From Nonomuraea wenchangensis (GTDB lineage: Bacteria; Actinomycetota; Actinomycetes; Streptosporangiales; Streptosporangiaceae): a stretch of DNA of 64,000 nt. The DNA lies in NCBI RefSeq assembly GCF_900111685.1, contig NZ_FOHX01000024.1:1-64000 (forward strand), read 5' to 3'. The notes under the pieces were generated by a model, which was not told the DNA's origin, made no database searches, and saw only the letters and a list, made by a program, of their open reading frames with translations. Position 1 is the stretch's first letter. Each line of letters begins with the position of its first letter. A program made the translations under genes and the position numbers. Of the stretch, positions 37,609 through 46,598 are shown piece after piece.

Positions 37609-38027
37609 GAGAGATGAGCCAGGGAGCGCGCGGCATCAGCTGGCTGATCACTGACTTCGTGAACAATGTGCCCGGAGTGGCGCACACGGTCGTGGTCTCG
37701 TCGGACGGTCTGCCGCTCGCGTACTCGGAGGGTTTCCCGAAGGACCGGGCCGACCAGCTCGCGGCCGTCGCCTCCGGTGTGATCAGCCTGACTCAGGGCG
37801 CCGCCCGGGTCTTCGAGGGCGGTATGGTGACCCAGACCGTCATCGAGATGCAGCGCGGGCTGTTGATGATCATGTCCATCAGTGATGGGTCCTGCTTGGC
37901 CGTCCTGGCCGCTCCCGACTGTGACATGGGGCTGGTGGCTTACCAGATGACCCTGCTGGTCGAGCGGGCCGGGCAGGTGCTGACGCCGGCCGTACGCGCT
38001 GAACTGCAGGCGGCCCGTCCCCGCTAG
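37605..38027 (+). CDS. cvnB: Roadblock/LC7 protein CvnB (cvn3)
   Basis: A 140-residue Roadblock/LC7 protein with SSDGLPLAYSEGFPKDRADQL, RVFEGGMVTQTVIEMQRGLL and the shared PDCDMGLVAYQM. Overlaps the cvnA stop by 4 bp. Predicted partner of CvnD. Confidence 0.93.
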   Translation: MREMSQGARGISWLITDFVNNVPGVAHTVVVSSDGLPLAYSEGFPKDRADQLAAVASGVISLTQGAARVFEGGMVTQTVIEMQRGLLMIMSISDGSCLAVLAAPDCDMGLVAYQMTLLVERAGQVLTPAVRAELQAARPR

Positions 38028-38050
38028 CCTGGGGGCGTCGACAGGAGATC

Positions 38051-38452
38051 ATGGTGACAGGTCAGGGTTGGGCTGGTGATAGCACTCCGCCGCATCCGGC
38101 GGCGCCACAGTCGCGCAAGAGCTCGTTGGTGCGGCCGTACGCCGTCACCGGCGGGCGCACTGCGCCACGGATGAAGTTCGCCATGGAGGCGTTGGTGTCC
38201 TCCGTGACGTCGGAATACCAAGACATTTCCCTACTAAGTCCGGAGTATCAGGCGATCATCCAACTGACTCGTAACGTTCGGTCGGTTGCTGAGATCTCCG
38301 CCCTTTTACGCCAGCCCCTTGGAGTGGTCCGGGTGCTGATCGCCGATATGGCGTCGGAGGGCCTGATCCGCGTGCACCAGCCTGCGCTGGAGGCGGGAAA
38401 GCCGGACCTCAACTTGCTCGAAAGGGTGCTCAGTGGACTTCGAAGGCTCTAG
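38051..38452 (+). CDS. cvnC: DUF742 protein CvnC (cvn3), with a TTA codon
   Basis: A 133-residue DUF742 protein: VRPYAVTGGRTAP, winged-helix-like SVAEISALLRQPLGVVRVLIADM, end LERVLSGLRRL. It contains a TTA leucine codon at 38306-38308 and neighbouring CTA codons, rare in this DNA; TTA may make translation depend on the bldA tRNA. Its middle is noticeably AT-richer than the other cvnC genes. It overlaps cvnD by 20 nt. Confidence 0.9.
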   Translation: MVTGQGWAGDSTPPHPAAPQSRKSSLVRPYAVTGGRTAPRMKFAMEALVSSVTSEYQDISLLSPEYQAIIQLTRNVRSVAEISALLRQPLGVVRVLIADMASEGLIRVHQPALEAGKPDLNLLERVLSGLRRL

Positions 38453-39011
38453 CCCCGGCCTCACCTCGACGAAGATCGTCGTGGCAGGGGGCTTCGGCGT
38501 TGGCAAGACGACGTTCGTGGGTGCGGTCTCGGAGATCCTCCCCCTCACCACGGAAGCCGTCATGACGGACGCGTCCGCCCACGTGGACGACGTCTCGCTG
38601 ACGCCGAACAAGACGACCACGACCGTGGCGATGGACTTCGGCCGCGTCTCGCTGGACCGTGACCTGATCCTCTATCTGTTCGGCACGCCGGGCCAGCACC
38701 GGTTCTGGTTCATGTGGGACGACCTGGTGCGCGGCGCGATCGGCGCGATCGTGCTGGTCGACACCCGCCGCCTGGCCGACAGCTTCCCCGCCATCGACTA
38801 CTTCGAAGAGGCGAAGCTGCCGTTCGTCATCGGCATCAACGGCTGGGACGGGCAGTTCGCCCACCAGGAGGAGGAGATCCGCGAGGCGCTGTCCATCGGC
38901 GGCCGCACCCCGATCGTGCGGCTGGACGCCCGGCAGCGCGAGTCGGTCAAGGCGACCCTGATCACCCTCGTGGAGCACGCCCTGACCCGCCACATGCACG
39001 AGCCGGTATAA
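38433..39011 (+). CDS. cvnD: Ras-like GTPase CvnD (cvn3)
   Basis: A 192-residue small GTPase with GGFGVGKT (19-26), FGTPGQ and NGWD. Ends HMHEPV. It starts inside cvnC at the shared GTG with GAAAGGG upstream. Followed by a PLP decarboxylase gene 69 bp downstream in the same direction. Confidence 0.93.
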   Translation: MDFEGSSPGLTSTKIVVAGGFGVGKTTFVGAVSEILPLTTEAVMTDASAHVDDVSLTPNKTTTTVAMDFGRVSLDRDLILYLFGTPGQHRFWFMWDDLVRGAIGAIVLVDTRRLADSFPAIDYFEEAKLPFVIGINGWDGQFAHQEEEIREALSIGGRTPIVRLDARQRESVKATLITLVEHALTRHMHEPV

Positions 39012-39080
39012 CCCGGCGTCGTGGACGCCGTCCGGGTGTGGATCCCCGGGCGGCGCCCCTGACGATGACAGGATGCCGGC

Positions 39081-40532
39081 ATGCCGCACGCGACCCCGTA
39101 CCCACTCGAACCCGGCCCCGAGCAGACCCGTGAGATGGGCGAGGCCGCGCTGGCCCTCGTCGAGGACTTCCTGCGCGAGCTGCCGGACCTGCCCGCCCTC
39201 GCCGCGACGGACGCCGCCCTGCTCGCCGGCCTGCGGGAGCCGGCCCCCGAGCACGGCAGCCCTCTGCCCGCCCTGCTGCGGACGGTGGCCGCGGCGGCCA
39301 GGCAGGGCGGGGCGAGCGCGGGGCCGGGCTACCTGGCGTACGTGCCGGGCGGCGGGCTGTACGCCGCCGCCCTGGCCGACTTCATGGCCGCCGCGCTCAA
39401 CAAGTACGTGACGGTCTGGGACCTCGCGCCCGCCTGCGCCCAGATGGAGGCCACCGCCGTCCGCTGGCTGGGCGACCTGTTCGGCCATCCGGCCGGGGCG
39501 CGCGGCATCCTGACCTCCGGCGGCTCGATGGCCAACTTCTCGGCGATCGTCACGGCGCGCACGGCGCTGCTCGGCGAGCGCTTCCTCGACGGCGTCCTCT
39601 ACGTCACCGACCAGACGCACGCCTCCTCCGCCAAGGCCGCCCTGCTGGCCGGCTTCCCCAGGGCGAACCTCCGCACCGTGCCCACGCTGCCGTCCCTCGC
39701 CATGGACCCGGCCGCGCTGACCGGCCTGATCGCGGCGGACCGGGCGGCGGGCCTGCGCCCGTTCCTCGTGATCGGCAGCGCGGGGACGACGAACACCGGC
39801 GCCGTGGACCCTCTGGCGGAGCTGGCCGGCATCGCCGAGGCCGAAGGGCTCTGGTTCCACGTGGACGCCGCCTACGGCGGGCCGTTCCAGCTCACGGCGC
39901 GCGGCCGGGCCCTCATGGACGGCATCGAGCGGGCCGACTCGATCACGCTCGACCCGCACAAGGCGATGTTCCTGCCGTACGGCATCGGGGCGCTGCTGGT
40001 CAGCGACGGGGCGCGGCTGCGCGCGGCGCACCACCTGGGCGCCGACTACCTCCAGGACCTCGCCGCGGAGGAGGAGATCCCCAACTTCACCGAGTACTCA
40101 CCCGAGCTCACCCGCGGCTTCCGCGGCCTCCGGCTGTGGCTGCCGGTCAAGCTGCACGGCCTCGCCGCCTTCCGCGAGGCGCTGGACGAGAAGCTGGACC
40201 TGGCCTGCGTGGTGCGCGACGCGCTGGTGGAGTCGGGGTTCGAGGTGCCGTGGGAGCCTCGGCTCACCACCGTGGCCTTCCGCTGGGTCCCCGAGCGCGG
40301 CGACGCCGACGCCTTCAACGCCCGCCTGCTGCGCCGGATCAACGCCGCCGGGCGGGTGCTGCTGTCGAGCACCACGATCGGCGGCCGGTACATGATCCGG
40401 GTGTGCGTCGTGAGCCACCGCACCCACCGCGACCGGATCGACGAGGCCGTCGCCGCCATCCGCACCGCCTGCGCGCGGCTGTGCGAGGAGGAGGACGCCC
40501 GCCCGGTCAGGAGCGGCGCAGCAGGAGCGTGA
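39081..40532 (+). CDS. PLP-dependent decarboxylase (aromatic amino acid type)
   Basis: A 483-residue group II decarboxylase that would release CO2 from an amino acid. The PLP lysine is K294 in LDPHKAMFLPYG, and VDAAYGGPFQL is the cofactor Asp region. The aromatic L-amino-acid/tyrosine decarboxylase group is closest by motif; the substrate is not certain. The last 26 bp overlap the convergent methyltransferase gene. Confidence 0.87.
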   Translation: MPHATPYPLEPGPEQTREMGEAALALVEDFLRELPDLPALAATDAALLAGLREPAPEHGSPLPALLRTVAAAARQGGASAGPGYLAYVPGGGLYAAALADFMAAALNKYVTVWDLAPACAQMEATAVRWLGDLFGHPAGARGILTSGGSMANFSAIVTARTALLGERFLDGVLYVTDQTHASSAKAALLAGFPRANLRTVPTLPSLAMDPAALTGLIAADRAAGLRPFLVIGSAGTTNTGAVDPLAELAGIAEAEGLWFHVDAAYGGPFQLTARGRALMDGIERADSITLDPHKAMFLPYGIGALLVSDGARLRAAHHLGADYLQDLAAEEEIPNFTEYSPELTRGFRGLRLWLPVKLHGLAAFREALDEKLDLACVVRDALVESGFEVPWEPRLTTVAFRWVPERGDADAFNARLLRRINAAGRVLLSSTTIGGRYMIRVCVVSHRTHRDRIDEAVAAIRTACARLCEEEDARPVRSGAAGA

Positions 40533-41235
40533 CGAAGCCGAGCAGGTCGCGGTAGCCGCCGAGCCACATGTCGCGGTGCTCCCGCGCCGCCCGCAGCGCC
40601 TCGTCGCCGTCGGGGCCGGGGTGCTCGGCGGCCCAGCGGGCCAGGCTGCCGGTCCAGGAGAACTCGTAGTCGTCCCATTCGGCCCGGTCACTGACGTGGG
40701 CGTGAACGGTGAGCCAGCCGCCCGACTCGGCCTCCGCGATCGTGCCCGCGAGGTCGGGGAAGACGCCGATCTCCGCGGCCAGCTCGGGCGTCGGCGGGCG
40801 CTCCCAGAACCCCTCGCCCACCAGCGCCAGCCCGCCGGGGCGGACGAACCGGGCGAGCGCCTCGGTCGTCCCCTTCAGCCCGCCGAAGGCGTGCGTCGAG
40901 CCGACGGCGAGCACCAGGTCGTACGGCTCCCCGGCGGGGAAGTCGCCGGCGTCGGCGAGCCGCGCCGTGAACCGGCCGGCCAGGCCGCGGGCCGCGGCGT
41001 CGCGCTCGGCGGCGTCCAGGGCGTGCGGGGAGAGGTCCACGCCTTCGGCGACGGCCGACGGCACCAGCTCCAGAACCCGGAGCGCCCACGCGCCCGGCCC
41101 GCAGCCGAGGTCGAGGACGCGGGCGCCCTCCGGCAGCGCCGCGCGCCGCACCAGGCGGTCGAGCGAGACGTCGGAGACGGGCGCCGCGACCGGGTGGTCG
41201 GTGTGCGCGATGGCGCTGATGAGCTGCCGGTCCAT
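40507..41235 (-). CDS. SAM-dependent class I methyltransferase
   Basis: A 242-residue methyltransferase with motif I VLDLGCGPGAWALRVLE and a YDLVLAVGSTHAFGG motif-IV region. The substrate is unknown. Its ATG shares one base with the stop of the ABC ATPase gene (TGATG), so it belongs to the importer transcript. Convergent with the decarboxylase. Confidence 0.85.
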   Translation of the reverse strand: MDRQLISAIAHTDHPVAAPVSDVSLDRLVRRAALPEGARVLDLGCGPGAWALRVLELVPSAVAEGVDLSPHALDAAERDAAARGLAGRFTARLADAGDFPAGEPYDLVLAVGSTHAFGGLKGTTEALARFVRPGGLALVGEGFWERPPTPELAAEIGVFPDLAGTIAEAESGGWLTVHAHVSDRAEWDDYEFSWTGSLARWAAEHPGPDGDEALRAAREHRDMWLGGYRDLLGFVTLLLRRS

Positions 41236-42008
41236 CAGACGACCGCGGCGTGCCCTCGGACCAGGCGGCCCACCTCGGCACGCAGGTGCACGAAGTCGGG
41301 GTGCTCGCGGGTGGTGATCTGGTCGCGCGGCTCGGGCAGGTCGACCTTGAGGTCGCCGACGACGTGCGCCGGCGCCTTGGACAGCACCACCACGCGGTCG
41401 CCGACGTAGACGCTCTCGTCGATGTCGTGCGTGATGAGCACGATCGTCATCTGGTGGTGGCCGCGCACCTTGAGCACCAGGTCCTCAAGGTCTTCCCTGG
41501 TCTGCGCGTCCACCGAGCCGAACGGCTCGTCCATGAGCATGAGCGTCGGCCGGTAGGCGAGCGCCCGCGCGATCGCGACCCGCTGCTGCATGCCGCCCGA
41601 GAGCTGGAACGGGTATTTGCGCTCGGCCCCGGACAGACCGACCGACTCCAGCGCCTCCATGGCGGCCTCGCGGCGGGCCTTCTTGTCCATGCCCCTGCGG
41701 CGCAGCGGCAGCGCGACGTTGTCGGCGACCGACATCCAGGGGAACAGCGAGCGGCTGTAGTCCTGGAACACCACGGCGAGGTTGTCGGGGGTCTGGCGCA
41801 CGAGGTTGCCCTCGACCTTGACCTGGCCGCCGGTCGGGCTGATGAGCCCGGCGATCGAGCGCAGCAGCGTGGACTTCCCGCAGCCCGACGGCCCCACGAT
41901 GCACAGCAGCTCGCCCTCGGCGACGCTCAGGTTGAGACCTTCGATGGCCCGGTGCTCGTTGGGGGTGCCGGCGCCGTACACATGGGAGAGATTGTCTATC
42001 TCGAGCAA
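41235..42008 (-). CDS. NitT/TauT-family ABC importer ATPase
   Basis: About 257 residues, of the nitrate/sulfonate/taurine ATPase family. Walker A GPSGCGKS, signature LSGGMQQR, Walker B LMLMDEPFGSVD. The start is set at a TTG (42008) after AGGAAG, where homology begins (LLEIDNLSHVYG); an upstream start at 42089 would add 27 residues without a better ribosome-binding site. It is the only ATPase of this type here, though two matching permease cassettes exist, so it may serve both. Confidence 0.85.
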   Translation of the reverse strand: MLEIDNLSHVYGAGTPNEHRAIEGLNLSVAEGELLCIVGPSGCGKSTLLRSIAGLISPTGGQVKVEGNLVRQTPDNLAVVFQDYSRSLFPWMSVADNVALPLRRRGMDKKARREAAMEALESVGLSGAERKYPFQLSGGMQQRVAIARALAYRPTLMLMDEPFGSVDAQTREDLEDLVLKVRGHHQMTIVLITHDIDESVYVGDRVVVLSKAPAHVVGDLKVDLPEPRDQITTREHPDFVHLRAEVGRLVRGHAAVV

Positions 42009-42153
42009 TGTGCTTCCTAGGGGGGCGAGACCGCGGAGGAGGACCGCGACTCCGGAAGGGTCGGAACTCGACTCTAGCGGAGCGGGCAAAGCTGGAGGAG
42101 TCGGTCAGGTAAACCTCTTCCGGGCGTGATCTTACTCGGGGAGACCCGGACTG

Positions 42154-43398
42154 TCATGGCGCACGTACGCTCCACGACTCCCGCTCGTTGAGCGCCCGCA
42201 CGTCGGCGTCCGAGATGGCCCGCTGCGCCGCCGCCATGGCGGCCAGTTCGGCCTCCGTCAGCACGTCCGCGACGTCGCGGAAGCCGTCAGGCGCCCGCTC
42301 GGTCACCAGGGCGATCGTCTCCTCGACGGGCAGCGACCGGTGCGCGCGCACCAGGGCCGAGGTGGGCGGAAGGCGTTCGTCCTCGTACGCGCTCAGCGCC
42401 TCGGCCGGATCGTCGTACGAGGCCAGGCACCGGGCCAGCACCCGGGCGTCGAGCACGGCCTGGGAGCCGCCGTTCGAGCCGATCGGGTACATCGGGTGGG
42501 CGGCGTCGCCGAGCAGCGTCACCCGTCCCTCGCCCCAGCGCGGCAGCGGCTCCCTGTCGACCATCGGGTATTCGAGGATGCGGACGGTGGCGGCGAGCAG
42601 GGCCCGGATGTCGGCGGGGGCGTAGGCCCAGCGCGCGAAGTGCGGCGCCACGTCGGACAGCCGGCCCTCCCGGCTCCAGTCGGCGGCGGCGACCTGGCCG
42701 GGCTCGGCCACCTTCACCTCGGCCACCCAGTTGACCAGCCGGGGGTTGGCCGCCGAGATGTGGTAGGTGACGAACTTGCCGGCCGTGTTGGAGCCGCCGA
42801 CCAGCACCGTCGCGCCGTCGAGTATGGGGTCGGCCTCGGCGACGCCGCGCCACATCCTGATGCCCGCCCACAGCAGCGGATCCCCGGCCGGGTGCAGCCG
42901 GGCCCGCACCGCCGACTGCACGCCGTCGGCGCCGACGAGCACGTCCACCCGCTCGCGCAGCACCTGCCCGTCCGCCCGGCGCAGCGTGACGAGCACGCCG
43001 TCGCCGTCCTGCGCGCAGTCCTCGAAGCGCACCCCCGTGCGCACCGGGACGCCGCACTCCTCGACCGCGGTGAGCAGCGCGAGCTGCAGCTCGCCGCGGT
43101 GGATGCTGTATTGAGGCCACCGGTAGCCGGCCGCGCGCCCGCGCGGCAGCGCCAGGATGACGTTGCCGTGCCGGTCGGCGAAGGTCATGGAGCTGGTCTC
43201 GACGCCGAGCGCCGCCAGGCGGCCGGCCAGCCCCAGCTCGGTCAGCTCGCGTACGGCGTGCGGCTGCAGGTTGATGCCGACGCCGAGCGGTCTGATTGTC
43301 CGCGCGGCCTCCACGACCACGCATTCCAGCCCGGCCGCGGCCAGGCTCAACGCGGTGGCGAGTCCTCCGACTCCGCCGCCCACGACCATGATCTTCAC
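42154..43398 (-). CDS. FAD-dependent monooxygenase
   Basis: A 414-residue class A flavin monooxygenase of the salicylate/PhzS-like group. N-terminal GGGVGGLATALSLAAAGLE for FAD, and GDAAHPMYPIGSNGGSQAV near the C-terminus. It would hydroxylate an aromatic compound with NAD(P)H and O2; the substrate is unknown. It sits inside the importer cluster, 9 bp after the permease gene, which suggests that the imported compound may be its substrate. Confidence 0.88.
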   Translation of the reverse strand: MKIMVVGGGVGGLATALSLAAAGLECVVVEAARTIRPLGVGINLQPHAVRELTELGLAGRLAALGVETSSMTFADRHGNVILALPRGRAAGYRWPQYSIHRGELQLALLTAVEECGVPVRTGVRFEDCAQDGDGVLVTLRRADGQVLRERVDVLVGADGVQSAVRARLHPAGDPLLWAGIRMWRGVAEADPILDGATVLVGGSNTAGKFVTYHISAANPRLVNWVAEVKVAEPGQVAAADWSREGRLSDVAPHFARWAYAPADIRALLAATVRILEYPMVDREPLPRWGEGRVTLLGDAAHPMYPIGSNGGSQAVLDARVLARCLASYDDPAEALSAYEDERLPPTSALVRAHRSLPVEETIALVTERAPDGFRDVADVLTEAELAAMAAAQRAISDADVRALNERESWSVRAP

Positions 43399-43407
43399 CG
43401 TTGCCCC

Positions 43408-44271
43408 CTAACCAACGGGCTCCTGCGCCGCGCGGTGCCAGCCGAGCACACGCCGCTCCACGACGAGGAACACCTCGTTCAGCAGATAACCGAGCACCCC
43501 GAGCAGCACGATCGCGGCCCACATGGCGGGCAGGTCGAACATCGAGTACGCCTCCGTGAGCTGGAACCCGATCCCGTTGGTGGTGCCCGGCAGCAGCTCG
43601 GAGAAGACCATGACGATGAGCGAGAGCGACAGCGCGAGCCGCAGCCCGGCGAACATCTTGGGCAGCGCCGACGGCAGCACCACCAGCCACAGCCGCTCGG
43701 CCCGCGAGAGCCGGAACACCTGGCAGGTCTGCAGGTGCAGCGGCTCCACCGCGCGGGCGCCGTCGGCGGTGTTGAGCAGCACCGGCCACACGATGCTGAA
43801 CATGATGAACGCGAGCTGCATGCGCAGCCCGAACCCGAACACCACCAGGAACACCGTGACCAGCGCGGGCGGCGGCACGGCCCGCAGGAACTGCAGCACC
43901 CCGTCGAGGTAGTCGTAGACGCGGGCCGACAGCCCCACCGCCAGCCCCAGCACGACCCCGGCCAGCGCGCCCCCGGCGAACCCGACGGCCATCCTGCCCA
44001 GGCTGGGCAGGATGTTCTGGACGGCGACGTCGCTCAGGAACAGCCGCTGCGGCGGCCCCGAGAACCACATCGCCTGCATCCGCGTCACGATCGTGCCGGG
44101 CGTGGGGAAGAACGCGCTGCCCGCGACCCTGGTCGCCACCTCCCACAGCAGCACCAGCACGGCGAGCACGAGCCAGCGGAACGCGGTCGTCCGCACGCCT
44201 CTCCGCCGGGCGGCGGCCCGGGGCCGCCGGGCGACGCGCGCCGGCGCGGCTACCTCGGCTGTCGCTTTCAC
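43408..44271 (-). CDS. NitT/TauT-like ABC permease 2 (cassette 1)
   Basis: A 287-residue permease with about six TMs after a basic N-terminus (VARRPRAAARRRG). EAA-type loop in the TCQVFRLSRAERLWLVVLPSALP region. GTGA overlap with the upstream permease, so the two form a coupled heterodimer. The family usually has one permease gene per system. Confidence 0.87.
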   Translation of the reverse strand: MKATAEVAAPARVARRPRAAARRRGVRTTAFRWLVLAVLVLLWEVATRVAGSAFFPTPGTIVTRMQAMWFSGPPQRLFLSDVAVQNILPSLGRMAVGFAGGALAGVVLGLAVGLSARVYDYLDGVLQFLRAVPPPALVTVFLVVFGFGLRMQLAFIMFSIVWPVLLNTADGARAVEPLHLQTCQVFRLSRAERLWLVVLPSALPKMFAGLRLALSLSLIVMVFSELLPGTTNGIGFQLTEAYSMFDLPAMWAAIVLLGVLGYLLNEVFLVVERRVLGWHRAAQEPVG

Positions 44272-45089
44272 GTCTGCTCTCCCAACCGGGCGTGGTGCCA
44301 GCGGAACGCGCGCCGCTCGAAGGCGACCAGCAGGGCGTTCACCGCCACGCCGAACAGCCCGACCCAGCACACCCCGGCCAGGATGTCGGTCATGCGGGCG
44401 GGCACCGCGATGCCGGCGAAGTAGATGAACACGCCCATGCCCTCGCCCCGGCCGGCCACGATCTCGGTGCTGACGGTCAGGATCAGCGCGATCCCCGCGG
44501 CCAGCCGGACGCCGGTCGTGATGAACGGTGCCGAGGAGGGCAGCGAGACGCGCAGCAGCACCGACAGCGGGCCGAAGCCGTACGACCTGAGCGACTCCTT
44601 GGCCAGCGGGTCCACGCCCCGGAGGCCGTACATCGTGTTGTAGAGGATCGGCCACAGCGAGGCGTAGACCACCAGCGAGATCCGTAGTTGCAGGCCGGTG
44701 CCGATGACGAGGGCCACCAGCGGGATCAGCGCGACCGACGGGATCGGCCGCAGGAACTCCACGACCGAGCGGGTGGCGGCGTCCACGACGGGGACGCTGC
44801 CGAGCAGCAGCCCGAGCGGCACCGCGGCGACCGCCGCAAGACCGAGCCCGACGGCCCAGGCGAGCAGGCTGGTCAGGGCGTGCGCGCGGAAGGCGGGATC
44901 GAGCGCGAGCGTCCCCATCCGGGCGACGATCTCCGTCGCGGGCGGCAGGAACTCGCGGTCGGCCAGGCCGGTGCGGCTGACCAGCTCGATCAGGGCGGCG
45001 AAGGCGAGGGCCCCGACCGCCCGCCGCGACCACCGTACGGTGGCGCGGGCCGGACGGCCGGGGGCCAGGGCGGTGGCGGTCACGCTCAC
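44268..45089 (-). CDS. NitT/TauT-like ABC permease 1 (cassette 1)
   Basis: A 273-residue permease with EAA-loop ESLRSYGFGPLSVLLRVSLPSS. Closely related to the permease at 52811-53584 (FLRPIPSVA.IPL, VDP.AKESLRS.GFGPL are shared). GTGA overlap with the binding-protein gene. Confidence 0.88.
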   Translation of the reverse strand: MSVTATALAPGRPARATVRWSRRAVGALAFAALIELVSRTGLADREFLPPATEIVARMGTLALDPAFRAHALTSLLAWAVGLGLAAVAAVPLGLLLGSVPVVDAATRSVVEFLRPIPSVALIPLVALVIGTGLQLRISLVVYASLWPILYNTMYGLRGVDPLAKESLRSYGFGPLSVLLRVSLPSSAPFITTGVRLAAGIALILTVSTEIVAGRGEGMGVFIYFAGIAVPARMTDILAGVCWVGLFGVAVNALLVAFERRAFRWHHARLGEQT

Positions 45090-46081
45090 CCGGACGTGGT
45101 CGGGGACATGAGCGTCTTGACCTCGATCGCCTTGGTCAGCCAGCGGGCCTCCAGCATCCAGTCGGCCACCCGTTGCAGCCGCACCGGGTTGTCGCTGCTG
45201 GAGAAGTAGGGGAAGGTGACCGTGGCCGCGGTGGCCGCGTCGATCTGGGTGAAGGTCGGCAGCACCTTGGAGACGACCTCGCGGTTGTTCTCCATGAGCT
45301 TGGCCGCGTTGTGGATGGCCCGTTGGAAGGCCGCCGCGACGTGCGGGTTCTTGTCGTACCACTCCTGGGTGCTGACGTAGCCGGAGATCGGGAACTCGGC
45401 GGCGGGGCCGGAGGCCGGGTCGAGGATCTTGCGGGCTCCCATGGTGGAGGTGGCCGCGGTGACCATCGGCTCGCCGAGGTAGGCGGCGTCGATCTGGCCG
45501 CCCTTCCACGAGGGCATGATGTTCTGGAACGTCACCTGCACGTACTTGATGGACGCCGGGTCCACGTTGTTGGCCTTGAGCACCTGCGTGAGGGCCAGCT
45601 CCTGGAAGTTGTGCAGGACGTTGACGTTGATCGTCTTGCCTTCGAGGTCCTTGGGCGTCTTGATGGGCGAGGTGGGCAGCACCATGATGCTGAGCGAGTC
45701 GGGGGCCGCGCGTGAGCCCTCGGCCAGGATGCGCAGCTTGAGCGTGCCCTTGTCCTGGGCCTGGAACATCGACACGTAGTTGCCGAACATCGCGTCGATC
45801 TCGCCGTTGAGCATCATGGGGATGGCCTCGGGCGCGGCCTGGACCACCTGCGGGGTGACCTCCAAGCCCTCCTTCTCGAAGAGCCCCTGGTCGATGGCGA
45901 CGTAGAGGGCGGCGCTGTCGATGGCCGGCAGGGTGGCGACCTTGATCTTGGTCTTCTCCAGGCCGCCACTGGCGGCGGCCGGTGGGGCGCTGGCGGTCGT
46001 GCCGCCGCCTGAGCTGCAGGCTGCGGCGAGGGTCAAAGCGAATCCGATGATGGCGGCCCTGGCGGGACGGCCAAGCCTCAT
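45086..46081 (-). CDS. NMT1/SsuA-like binding lipoprotein (cassette 1)
   Basis: A 331-residue lipoprotein (lipobox LAAACS, C22) of the NitT/TauT binding family, with KIKVATLPAIDSAALYVAID at the start of the mature domain and a GLFEKEGLEVTPQ loop. The ligand is probably a small organic acid, aromatic or sulfonate-like compound; the sequence does not decide. First gene of the cassette and divergent from cvn4. Confidence 0.85.
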   Translation of the reverse strand: MRLGRPARAAIIGFALTLAAACSSGGGTTASAPPAAASGGLEKTKIKVATLPAIDSAALYVAIDQGLFEKEGLEVTPQVVQAAPEAIPMMLNGEIDAMFGNYVSMFQAQDKGTLKLRILAEGSRAAPDSLSIMVLPTSPIKTPKDLEGKTINVNVLHNFQELALTQVLKANNVDPASIKYVQVTFQNIMPSWKGGQIDAAYLGEPMVTAATSTMGARKILDPASGPAAEFPISGYVSTQEWYDKNPHVAAAFQRAIHNAAKLMENNREVVSKVLPTFTQIDAATAATVTFPYFSSSDNPVRLQRVADWMLEARWLTKAIEVKTLMSPTTSG

Positions 46082-46598
46082 GTCAGGGACTCCCTTCAGA
46101 TGGAGCCAGGGGGGACCGGGCGGCTTTCTGCTGCCGGCGGCTCTTGCGCCTGACGCGCAACAGGGCTCGACCGTAGCACCAAATTAGTGGTCATTATCGA
46201 GAAGATAACACTTGTGGTTGCAATGTCTGCTTGCCGCTATATCGTGAAAATTTGACGACCGGTAAGTAACTAGAGGTTTGTCCAGTTTGGGAATGGAGGT
46301 GTGAACGAGACCGACGTTACTGGCGTGGCGGTTCTGATGAAACCCCTATGGGTGAGGAAGAGGCCCGTGGGGCGATCTCTTACACCTTGTTTCCGCAGAT
46401 AGACGGCTGTTTACCGATTCTGGCGTAATTTTCGGACACTCAGGGACAAACTTCTCGATCGAGCACGATCAGTGGTTGGCCACCACCGGCCCATGTGCTC
46501 AAATGACGCTTATCTTGACGTACTAAATTGCCCCAACGCGCATTTACCTGCAGGGTCACCGAGAATTCCCCTCCCGGGGCGAGAGGTTGCGAAGGCAA
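46082..46598. promoter_or_regulatory. Divergent upstream region, importer cassette 1 / cvn4
   Basis: 517 bp with no gene, clearly AT-richer than its surroundings. It contains GCTGTTTA at 46406-46413, which recurs before cvn5, and next to the cvn4 start the GCGAGAGGTTGC leader. No definite -10/-35 elements are called. Confidence 0.5.

Noticed and set aside
42009..42089. 27-residue N-terminal extension of the ABC ATPase
   Set aside because: No homology and no convincing ribosome-binding site; the ATPase fold begins at about 42008.
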